From assembly GCA_965219125.1 (NCBI GenBank), contig CBDCMO010000002.1:2170001-2234000 (forward strand): a stretch of DNA of 64,000 nt, read 5' to 3'. Of this stretch, positions 57,513-64,000 are shown in pieces; the stretch's first letter is position 1, and every line of letters starts with the position of its first letter. The notes below the pieces were generated by a model, which worked only from the letters and a program-made list of their open reading frames with translations, was not told the DNA's origin and ran no database searches. The position numbers and the translations under genes were made by a program. Origin of the DNA: JBBSOK01 sp965219125. Its GTDB lineage: Bacteria; Bacteroidota; Bacteroidia; Flavobacteriales; Flavobacteriaceae.

Positions 57513-58976
57513 ATGAACATCTTTAAACAAACCCTTCGGTCGCGCATATTTTTGTCTATGATACTTTTGGTAGTCGTAGCATCAATATTGATTGCTTTTG
57601 TTACTGTTTATCAATACAGACAAGAGGCCGAAGATTATCACCGCGATAGATTACTGCGCAAGGAAGCTGCTATTCGCGGAAGTATAAATCACGTCCTCAA
57701 GCAAACTACATATCCGGTTGAAACAGAAAAAATTTCCCTAATTTTTAAGGATGAAATCTATGAAATTAAAGATATTCACGAGCTCGAACTTTTTTTATAT
57801 GATTTGAAAGGTAATTTGCTGAAATCTTCAAAAGCATCTTTTTTTAAAGATACCATCAACGATAAAATGCCAAAATATGCTTTGCACGAGCTTGAAAATA
57901 GTCCAACAAAAAGCTTTATTGAAGAGTTTGAGGAAAACGGTCAAAAATATCAATCATCTTATACCTATATAACTGATCAATATTTTAAACCAATCGCCAT
58001 TTTAAATTTACCCTATATTGAAGATGACGGATTTATTAAAAAAGAACTTCAAGAAAACTTAAGCCGGCTTGCGGTTGCTTACTTCTTTATGCTTTTGTTC
58101 GCATTTGTACTGGCTTATTTCCTTTCAAAATATATTACGAAATCCCTTAAAAAAGTAAGTGAGAAAATAAACGAAACACGTTTGGACAAGCGCAACAAAA
58201 AAATTGTGGTTGAAGATACCACCCAAGAAATTGCCGCTTTGGTAAATGCTTATAATAGTATGATTGATGAGTTGGAGAATAGTGCGGCCCAATTGGCAGC
58301 GAGCGAGCGGGAAGCGGCTTGGCGCGAAATGGCAAAACAGGTGGCGCACGAAATTAAAAATCCTTTAACGCCAATGCGGCTTACCGTTCAAAGTTTTCAG
58401 CGGAAATTCAATCCTAATAATCCTGAGATTGAAAATGAAATGAAGGAATATAGCGATACCTTAATTCAACAAATTGATACGATGAGCGCGATAGCTTCAG
58501 CCTTTTCCACCTATGCGAAAATGCCGATTCAACAAGATGAGGTTTTGAACGTAGTTAAAATCACGAAATTGGCATTGGATATTTTTCAGGAGGAATATAT
58601 TTTATTTACTTCCGAAGAAGATGAAATAAAGGCAAATTTGGATAGAACGCAACTTATCAGGGTTGTTACCAATCTTATAAAAAATAGTATTCAAGCTGTT
58701 GAAGAAAAAAATCCTGAAAATCCTGTAATAAAAGTTTCGGTTTTTATTGAAGAAAATACAATTTGCATAACGGTTGAAGATAATGGGATAGGTATTCCGG
58801 ATGCAAACCAACAATTAATTTTCGAACCGAAATTCACCACTAAAAACAGCGGAATGGGCTTAGGTCTTGCAATGGTAAAACGTATTGTAGAAAATTATCA
58901 AGGCACAATTACACTTTCTGAAACAGTTGAAAACAATACATTGTTTAAAGTGTGTTTTCCTAAACTTCTGGATTGA
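57513..58976 (+). CDS. Sensor histidine kinase (NtrY-like)
   Basis: A 487-residue membrane kinase: helix 1 (SRIFLSMILLVVVASILIAF), a periplasmic sensor of about 140 residues, helix 2 (LAVAYFFMLLFAFVLAYFLS near 190), and a HAMP region with coiled coil (about 210-265). The dimerisation domain contains AHEIKNPLTPMRLTV, with phospho-accepting His near residue 278. The catalytic domain has NLIKNSIQAVEEKN (N box), VEDNGIGIPDANQQ (G1) and GMGLGLAMVKRIVENYQG (G2). The HEIKNPLTP motif is that of NtrY/NtrB-type kinases. No response regulator gene adjoins, so its partner and signal are unknown. Confidence 0.93.
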   Translation: MNIFKQTLRSRIFLSMILLVVVASILIAFVTVYQYRQEAEDYHRDRLLRKEAAIRGSINHVLKQTTYPVETEKISLIFKDEIYEIKDIHELELFLYDLKGNLLKSSKASFFKDTINDKMPKYALHELENSPTKSFIEEFEENGQKYQSSYTYITDQYFKPIAILNLPYIEDDGFIKKELQENLSRLAVAYFFMLLFAFVLAYFLSKYITKSLKKVSEKINETRLDKRNKKIVVEDTTQEIAALVNAYNSMIDELENSAAQLAASEREAAWREMAKQVAHEIKNPLTPMRLTVQSFQRKFNPNNPEIENEMKEYSDTLIQQIDTMSAIASAFSTYAKMPIQQDEVLNVVKITKLALDIFQEEYILFTSEEDEIKANLDRTQLIRVVTNLIKNSIQAVEEKNPENPVIKVSVFIEENTICITVEDNGIGIPDANQQLIFEPKFTTKNSGMGLGLAMVKRIVENYQGTITLSETVENNTLFKVCFPKLLD

Positions 58977-59088
58977 TTTTATTTTGCGTTCGAACTTTAT
59001 CTAGTTCTTTTGAAAAGTTGAAAAATTTTTCTTCTTCAATATTTTCAGTTAATTAGTAAGGTGAATCCAAGATTCCTTCGAAATTTGT

Positions 59089-59096
59089 TATTTTTG
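59089..59096 (+). promoter_or_regulatory. -7 promoter element (TATTTTTG) of the enoyl-CoA hydratase gene
   Basis: It matches TAnnTTTG and lies 35 bases before ATG 59132; no -33 TTG. Confidence 0.5.
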
Positions 59097-59131
59097 AATT
59101 CTACTTGTACTTGAAAATAAAACCCTATAAA

Positions 59132-59914
59132 ATGTCCTATAACAACATACTTACTTCATTTTCTGATGGCATAACAACCATAACAGTAAACAGACCTGAA
59201 AAATTAAATGCGCTAAATCGAGATACAATACAGGAACTTCACGAAGCTTTTGATAAAGCCGATGACGACCCGAAAACAAAAGTAATTATCGTAACGGGAA
59301 GCGGCGAAAAAGCATTTGTAGCGGGCGCCGATATTGCAGAATTTGCAGAATTTTCTGTTGAAGAAGGTGGCAAATTAGCCGCAAAAGGGCAGGAGTTGTT
59401 GTTCGATTTGGTAGCAAATCTTTCCACTCCGGTAATTGCAGCCGTAAATGGTTTTGCCCTTGGTGGCGGTCTCGAACTCGCAATGGCGGCACATTTTAGA
59501 ATTGCAAGTGATAACGCAAAGATGGGCTTACCCGAAGTTTCATTAGGCGTTATTCCAGGATATGGAGGCACACAAAGATTGCCATTATTAGTAGGCAAGG
59601 GACGCGCAATGGAAATGATTATGACGGCAGGAATGATTGACGCCAACCAAGCATTGCAATATGGTTTGGTAAATCACGTGGTTGAACAAGAACAATTAAT
59701 GTCTTTTACACTAAAAATCGCGGAAAAAATTATGCGAAACTCACCAATGGCAATTGCATCTGCCATTAGAGCGATAAATGCGAATTCAGAATTTGGCGAA
59801 GATGGGTTTGAAGTTGAAATAGAAGAATTTGGAAACTGCTTTGGCACTGAGGACTTTAAAGAAGGTACGCAAGCTTTTCTACAAAAGCGAAAAGCAGATT
59901 TTAAGGGTAAATAG
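59132..59914 (+). CDS. Enoyl-CoA hydratase/isomerase family protein
   Basis: A crotonase-fold enzyme of 260 residues that typically hydrates trans-2-enoyl-CoA in beta-oxidation. Features: ITTITVNRPEKLNALNRDTI, VTGSGEKAFVAGADIAEFAE (oxyanion-hole loop), AAVNGFALGGGLELAMA with the catalytic Glu, and LPEVSLGVIPGYGGTQRLP with the second Glu. Both catalytic glutamates are in place, favouring true hydratase activity. ATG 59132 fits the family start; the earlier in-frame TTG at 59105 is unlikely. Confidence 0.92.
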   Translation: MSYNNILTSFSDGITTITVNRPEKLNALNRDTIQELHEAFDKADDDPKTKVIIVTGSGEKAFVAGADIAEFAEFSVEEGGKLAAKGQELLFDLVANLSTPVIAAVNGFALGGGLELAMAAHFRIASDNAKMGLPEVSLGVIPGYGGTQRLPLLVGKGRAMEMIMTAGMIDANQALQYGLVNHVVEQEQLMSFTLKIAEKIMRNSPMAIASAIRAINANSEFGEDGFEVEIEEFGNCFGTEDFKEGTQAFLQKRKADFKGK

Positions 59915-59928
59915 TTAGTTGTTTAAAT

Positions 59929-60002
59929 TTTTCTCTGTAAAACGCTGTGGTTCTGCGCGCAACTCTGCGAAATAAATATTACGCATCGTTTCACAGAGAA
60001 AA
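59929..60002. repeat. Inverted repeat with CTCTGT-type words
   Basis: TTTTCTCTGTAAAACG (59929-59944) and CGTTTCACAGAGAAAA (59987-60002) are inverted with one mismatch and enclose 42 bases containing more GCTGTGG/CTCTGCG words. It is in the 251-bp gap before rplU, apart from its promoter. Confidence 0.5.
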
Positions 60003-60077
60003 TTAAGTTTCAGGCAGGGATTCGCAACCAATTAAAACATACAGAAAAGCACACTCGATTTTTTACTTATAAACACT

Positions 60078-60107
60078 TTGTTGTTAACAATATAAAAATT
60101 ATATTTG
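60078..60107 (+). promoter_or_regulatory. Promoter of rplU-rpmA (TTG-N19-TATATTTG)
   Basis: TTG at 60078-60080 and TATATTTG at 60100-60107, 19 bases apart. The leader is about 54 nt. Confidence 0.75.
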
Positions 60108-60116
60108 CACCCGCTT

Positions 60117-60131
60117 TTGCCATAGTGGCAA
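60117..60131 (+). promoter_or_regulatory. Small hairpin in the rplU leader
   Basis: TTGCCA and TGGCAA pair perfectly around TAG, right at the predicted transcript start. Its role is unknown. Confidence 0.35.
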
Positions 60132-60165
60132 GAGTTATTATTAACTAATATTTAAACGATTCGCT

Positions 60166-60951
60166 ATGTATGCAATTGTAGAAATAGCAGGGCAGCAATT
60201 TAAAGTTGCGAAAGACCAAAAGGTTTTTGTCCACCGTTTACCAGGAGAAGAAGGAGACAGCGTGTCTTTTGACAATGTTCTTCTAATTGGTGACGGCGAC
60301 AATATTACCATAGGCGCCCCGGCTATCATCGGAGCTCAAGTTGGAGCAACCGTAGTAAGACACCTAAAAGGTGACAAGGTTATAGTTTTCAAAAAGAAAA
60401 GAAGAAAAGGCTTCCGTAAAAAGAACGGACACAGACAGGCGCTTTCTGAAATTACTATTGGAAGCATTGTAGCTTCTGGAGCAACTCCAGCAAAAAAGGA
60501 AGAGAAGAAAAAAGCTGTTCCTGCAAAGAAAGAAAAACCAGCTAAGGTAAAAGTTGAAAAAACTGAAACTAAAGCAACTCCAACAAAAGCAAAAGCTGAA
60601 ACTAAAAAAGTTGAGCCAAAAGCAAAAAAAGAAGTTGAAGTTAGCGAAAATCTGGTTAGTCGTGCCGAACACCGCGCTGAAAGTGCAAACGTTGAAATTG
60701 ATATCGACAAAGTATTGCACAGCATTGGTACTGCCTTAAAAGCAGATGCAGACGATTTAAAATTGATCAACGGTATTGGTCCAGTTTATGAGGAAAAACT
60801 AAATGAACTTGGTATTTATACGTACGAGCAAATAAGCAAACTAAAGGCTGCAGACCGCGAAGAGCTTTCAGCAATAGACGGGATTACTCGCGATAAGATT
60901 GAAGCTGACGAGTGGGTAAAGCAAGCTAAAGACCTTTTAAAGGGCAAATAA
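60166..60951 (+). CDS. rplU: 50S ribosomal protein L21 with a C-terminal helix-hairpin-helix domain
   Basis: Residues 1-105 are a normal L21 (MYAIVEIAGQQFKVAKDQKV, KGDKVIVFKKKRRKGFRKKN with GHRQALSEITI), which binds 23S rRNA. Most bacterial L21 proteins stop there; this one has 261 residues. A Lys/Ala/Pro/Glu-rich linker (about 108-165, repeats of the TKAKAETKK kind) leads to a C-terminal domain (about 175-261) with DLKLINGIGPVYEEKLNELG and YTYEQISKLKAADREELSAI. That is a helix-hairpin-helix fold like those in nucleic-acid-binding proteins. rpmA follows after 30 bp, the standard pairing. The C-terminal domain may touch rRNA or DNA; unproven. Confidence 0.95.
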   Translation: MYAIVEIAGQQFKVAKDQKVFVHRLPGEEGDSVSFDNVLLIGDGDNITIGAPAIIGAQVGATVVRHLKGDKVIVFKKKRRKGFRKKNGHRQALSEITIGSIVASGATPAKKEEKKKAVPAKKEKPAKVKVEKTETKATPTKAKAETKKVEPKAKKEVEVSENLVSRAEHRAESANVEIDIDKVLHSIGTALKADADDLKLINGIGPVYEEKLNELGIYTYEQISKLKAADREELSAIDGITRDKIEADEWVKQAKDLLKGK

Positions 60952-60981
60952 AATAAATACTAATTCTTAAAAAGATAAACC

Positions 60982-61257
60982 ATGGCTCACAAAAAAGGAG
61001 TAGGTAGTTCCAAAAACGGTCGCGAATCAGAATCAAAACGTCTTGGTGTTAAGATTTTTGGTGGTCAAGCTGCAATTGCTGGAAATATCATCGTAAGACA
61101 AAGAGGCTACACGCATCATCCAGGTGAAAATGTTTATGGAGGTAAAGACCATACATTACACGCTTATGTTGATGGCGTAGTAAAATTTACAAAGAAAAGA
61201 GATAACAAATCATATGTTTCAATTGTTCCAAATGCGGAACCAGCAGACATAATCTAG
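60982..61257 (+). CDS. rpmA: 50S ribosomal protein L27
   Basis: L27 stabilises tRNA at the peptidyl transferase centre. The 91-residue protein has the typical MAHKKGVGSSKNGRESESKR start (the flexible N-terminal tail that reaches the active site), GVKIFGGQAAIAGNIIVRQR and HHPGENVYGGKDHTLHAYVD. No cleavable N-terminal extension of the Firmicutes kind is present. It forms an operon with rplU and ends at a strong terminator. Confidence 0.97.
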   Translation: MAHKKGVGSSKNGRESESKRLGVKIFGGQAAIAGNIIVRQRGYTHHPGENVYGGKDHTLHAYVDGVVKFTKKRDNKSYVSIVPNAEPADII

Positions 61258-61305
61258 ATTTTTTATTCCGAAGATTAGACTTCAGAAATTTTCTTTAAAA
61301 TTATA

Positions 61306-61336
61306 AAAACCTCAGTGGTATATCCGCTGAGGTTTT
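61306..61336. terminator. Terminator after rpmA, shared with the convergent glycosidase gene
   Basis: AAAACCTCAG (61306-61315) pairs with CTGAGGTTTT (61327-61336), extended by TGG/CCG with one G-T pair, and a T-run follows. The A and T flanks let it work in both directions. Confidence 0.9.
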
Positions 61337-61361
61337 TTATGCTTTAAAATTCTTGGAATTT

Positions 61362-63359
61362 TTATCTAACCACAATCTTTCTATTCATTGAAAACCCTTG
61401 AAATCCTTCAACCTTTAATATATACAATCCTTTAGCTAAATTTGAAGTATTGATTTCAAAATTAGTATTGGTTATATTTTTTTGAATGATACGCTTTCCA
61501 TCCAAACTAAAAACTTCAAAACTTTTCGGACTGTCATTCGTCCAATTAATATTTGCCTTTATTAATTCTGGTTGATTTGATGGATAATAAATTACAAGAG
61601 TATTTTCATTGAAAACATTTTCTTGAATATTCAATGAAGGACCTTCGTGTACTTTTATATTGCCAATATTTAGCGCATAATCATTTTCAGTTTCGCTTGA
61701 AAGAAACGTAAAACCGATAGTTGCTAATTCACGCCCCATTTGGTCTGCTAAAGATATTGTTGTTCCAAACCAAGTAGCATTTGCGGGAGCCGATAACAAG
61801 TAATTTATTTTTTGCGATGGATTATCAGCAAACGTTAGCGTAAGATTGACGTGCGGATCTGGATTTCCATTGCTGTTAAAAAATACATCAATTTTAGAGT
61901 CTTCAGTCATTGGCAATTTGGTCTTGTATAAAGAGAGCAAGTTTTCTTGGTTTGCAGGAATTGTGCCTTCAACTTTTAAAGAACTTCCGCCATTGTAAGC
62001 GTTTTCAAAATCCCATCTTGCGTTTAAAACATCATCTTGAGAAAATGCAAATTGCCAAGTCGGCAAAATATCCTGATCGCTCATATTATGCCACGGATTG
62101 TTACTTGTTTCAATACCTTCAGTAAACTTTTTAAGCCCGTTCCCTGTATTGAAATTTGTTTCAAAAGGAATTTGTGTAATGGTTGAAGTTGCAGGAATCC
62201 AATTTGCAAAACCTTTAAAACCTGATGCATCTTCTAGCGCCGGATTTCTATCTGCACCAGAAAACATATGTCTTTCCGCACTGAAAAAACGGTCATAATC
62301 TGTCGGATCGTTATTAAAATTACTGTATTGGCTATTGTTGTAAACGCAATTTGGCGCAAAAAGTCCTAAAGAAGTATAAGGCATAACGGGATTTTCGTGA
62401 AGCAACGTCATCCAATTATTTCCACCGGTTTGAAAGGACGCTTGGTTTCTGTTCGGCCAAATATCTACTCCTGTAAAAACTTCAAAAGAAGAGCGACCGA
62501 TAGTATTTGCGCGTGTTCTCGAACTACTCGGGAAAGCAGTTGTATTCCAGAAAAAATTGATAAAAATATTACTGCTCACGCGTTGCTCAAATCCGTTTGA
62601 CGTATCGTTATCCTCATCATTCTGAACAAAAATACTATTGTTATTGTTAAGCCGGTTTTGCCAGCCAACACTACCATTTATAAGCATAGCATCATACCAC
62701 ATTACTTCTTTGCCCAACGCTTCCACAGCTGTTGTTAGATCACGAAGCAACTCATACATAAGTTGGGCGGTTGCTGCATTTGTATTGGTTTCTTGATTTA
62801 TAAACCAACCATCAAATTTATAATACTGCATAATTGCGACGAGTTTAGGCACTACTACAAAATTTCCAGCGCCATCTTGCTCTAAAAATTGTTGCAGCGT
62901 AGCTGTTGAACCGCCAAAAGCATTTGGAGAGAAAAATATATCTCCAAACATTTTTACGCCATTTTTATGAGCCGCATTGCTCCAAGGCGCAGATGGTATT
63001 TGTACCGTTTGGCTTGCAGTGCCGCCAAACCAAACAAATTTATCTATATATGCCCAATTTGTAAAATTGTATAAATTGAATTGAGATTGCTCGCCACTAT
63101 AGTTGCCAAAATTGTTCATACCATCTGGCAGATATGCAATTTCCATATCGTTGGTAAGGTTTGAGTTAAATTGTGTTGCGGTATTTTGAAAACGTTCGGC
63201 AAGTGGAATGTTTGCAATTAGTGAAGCATCTGCCGTTGATCCATCTTCCGTCCAATCTTTTAATTCTTGAATGGTGAGGATAAAAGGTGGTGCATTTACT
63301 ATTTGCCCAAAAGTGAAAATGGTGTAAAAAAAGCACAGCAATAAAGTAATTTTTTTCAT
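61362..63359 (-). CDS. Secreted endo-beta-N-acetylglucosaminidase (GH85) with T9SS sorting domain
   Basis: GH85 enzymes cut the chitobiose core of N-glycans. The 665-residue protein has signal peptide MKKITLLLCFFYTIFTFGQ, then a barrel with YIDKFVWFGG, HKNGVKMFGDIFFSPNAFGG and the catalytic motif KFDGWFINQE (Asn188 and Glu190, the substrate-assisted pair). VMWYDAMLINGSVGWQNRLN and GVDIWPNR are also GH85-like. A beta-sandwich (about 420-580) follows, and the last 80 residues are a T9SS domain (VIYYPSNQPELIKANINWTN, LAKGLYILKVEG). It is likely exported to strip glycans from glycoproteins, perhaps together with the secreted protease upstream in the window. Confidence 0.9.
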   Translation of the reverse strand: MKKITLLLCFFYTIFTFGQIVNAPPFILTIQELKDWTEDGSTADASLIANIPLAERFQNTATQFNSNLTNDMEIAYLPDGMNNFGNYSGEQSQFNLYNFTNWAYIDKFVWFGGTASQTVQIPSAPWSNAAHKNGVKMFGDIFFSPNAFGGSTATLQQFLEQDGAGNFVVVPKLVAIMQYYKFDGWFINQETNTNAATAQLMYELLRDLTTAVEALGKEVMWYDAMLINGSVGWQNRLNNNNSIFVQNDEDNDTSNGFEQRVSSNIFINFFWNTTAFPSSSRTRANTIGRSSFEVFTGVDIWPNRNQASFQTGGNNWMTLLHENPVMPYTSLGLFAPNCVYNNSQYSNFNNDPTDYDRFFSAERHMFSGADRNPALEDASGFKGFANWIPATSTITQIPFETNFNTGNGLKKFTEGIETSNNPWHNMSDQDILPTWQFAFSQDDVLNARWDFENAYNGGSSLKVEGTIPANQENLLSLYKTKLPMTEDSKIDVFFNSNGNPDPHVNLTLTFADNPSQKINYLLSAPANATWFGTTISLADQMGRELATIGFTFLSSETENDYALNIGNIKVHEGPSLNIQENVFNENTLVIYYPSNQPELIKANINWTNDSPKSFEVFSLDGKRIIQKNITNTNFEINTSNLAKGLYILKVEGFQGFSMNRKIVVR

Positions 63360-63472
63360 AGTGTTAAAATTTGTGAATATGAGTTATCTGAAAAGATACA
63401 AAATAACTAATTTGTTTGCCACATTTAATTAAAAATGCTTTAAATGCTATTTTCTATCCTCTTAAAAGTATT

Positions 63473-63916
63473 TTATTCTGAAGGAATTATTGTTATAGTC
63501 TGTTTATTTTCCGGTGGATTTTTAATACGAACAGCTATTTTTGTATAATCCCATTCACTATTTATCTTATTGGCAGCGATGTCTAAATTTGCTTTTCCTC
63601 TTGTGTCAACCAAACGAATAGTTGTATTTACGGTTTTATTATTGTTGCTTTATTCAACTTCTCCTTCTAAGATTGCAAGCTTATCAATTGATTTAATTTC
63701 ACCGAGTAATTGGGCTACGCGTTCGTCTGCTTTTACTCTTTGAAGAGCGTTTTCATATAATGGTTTGTCTGCGTAGGCTTGGACTAAATCGGTTGTAAAT
63801 TCACTCGGTGTTAAAGTGAAAAGTACAATTCCTGCAAGAATTATTAAGGAAATTGGAATTACCCATTTCCAGTTTCTTTTTAGATAAGAATTTTGCGATT
63901 TTTGGATGCTGCTCAA
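63473..63916 (-). pseudogene. Coa1-like (cytochrome oxidase assembly factor family) membrane protein gene split by a stop codon
   Basis: The frame from TTG 63914-63916 encodes a basic start, one transmembrane helix (KWVIPISLIILAGIVLFTL) and ADKPLYENALQRVKADERVA, then EGEVE and TAA at 63650-63652. The same frame then runs on as SNNNKTVNTTIRLVDTRGKA, NLDIAANKINSEWDYTKIAV and RIKNPPENKQ to a second stop at 63473. The two parts together (147 residues) look like the single-helix, Coa1-type proteins of flavobacteria, so the stop is probably a recent nonsense change. The first part alone (88 residues) might still be made. The start codon is uncertain. Confidence 0.65.
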
Positions 63917-63974
63917 ATTTCAAAGTTTAATTCTACCATTGTTAAAAGTAATTATAATACTTACTTCTTGCCAC

Positions 63975-64000
63975 AAAAAAACCCTCAGAAAAAAATTCTG
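63975..64000 (-). terminator. Part of a terminator at the window edge
   Basis: CAGAA and TTCTG (63986-64000) begin a stem whose CCCT partner lies beyond the edge. The A7 run is a T-run on the minus strand, so it would serve a gene outside the window. Confidence 0.4.

Noticed and set aside
1..64000. CRISPR arrays, rRNA genes, prophage, IS elements, secondary-metabolite clusters
   Set aside because: None seen: no regularly spaced repeats, no rRNA sequence, no transposase or integrase, and no NRPS/PKS-type genes.

Overview
This window is a stretch of chromosome from a member of the Bacteroidota, almost certainly a flavobacterium (Flavobacteriaceae). Four things point there. The DNA is AT-rich. 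Many genes are preceded by the Bacteroidota -7 promoter element TAnnTTTG, in several cases with a TTG 17-21 bases further upstream. Three secreted proteins carry type IX secretion (T9SS) C-terminal sorting domains. TonB-dependent receptors are paired with surface lipoproteins, and the F1 beta/epsilon genes stand apart from the rest of the ATP synthase operon. The genus cannot be fixed from the sequence alone. There is no rRNA operon, no CRISPR array, no prophage and no complete insertion sequence; most of the window is core genome.

Layout. 1-7 kb: the end of a class IV aminotransferase, atpD-atpC, a JmjC-type cupin, recX, a DUF4286 gene and a large TPR protein. 6.3-9.2 kb: two toxin-antitoxin modules flank serS; in both the antitoxin is intact and the toxin is broken (RES toxin by a frameshift; ParE/RelE toxin by a stop and a frameshift). 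9.3-15.6 kb: an HTTM membrane protein, ribF, pth, rplY and prs, with two further decayed or doubtful exported-protein genes. 15.7-16.2 kb: tRNA-Leu(CAA), a small GIY-YIG nuclease gene and a 56-nt copy of the tRNA 3' part, itself split by a 27-nt palindromic insertion. 16.3-20.4 kb: an acid phosphatase lipoprotein, then a cobalamin riboswitch driving a BtuB-like receptor and a BtuG-like lipoprotein. 20.5-28.8 kb: thioesterase, VOC protein, APC permease, T9SS substrate, HupE, dCMP deaminase, C-terminal protease, MarC and DUF3109. 29-33 kb: nrdB-nrdA. 33-40 kb: a PiT phosphate transporter, a YwqK/MORN protein and a TonB receptor with a beta-helix-like lipoprotein; the two outer promoters share a sequence motif. 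40.3-44.5 kb: dGTPase and a secreted M36 metalloprotease.

44.5-57.4 kb is a tetrapyrrole (haem) region. hemA-hemC-trkH-ktrA-hemD-hemE-EI24-hemF run leftwards as one probable operon with a K+ uptake system embedded in it. Divergently lie an AraC-type regulator, hemH, a MATE transporter and hemJ. An 18-bp perfect palindrome sits between hemA and araC. 57.5-64 kb: a NtrY-like histidine kinase, enoyl-CoA hydratase, rplU-rpmA (L21 carries an extra helix-hairpin-helix domain), a secreted GH85 endoglycosidase and a Coa1-like gene split by a stop codon.

The most rewarding places to look are the tRNA-Leu/GIY-YIG/tRNA-relic arrangement, the pair of disarmed toxin modules, the shared operator of the phosphate/TonB locus, the riboswitch-driven BtuB-BtuG pair, the haem/potassium operon and the L21 fusion. 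Nothing here is a clearly new defence or mobile system; the tRNA-linked GIY-YIG unit is the best candidate for an under-described element.
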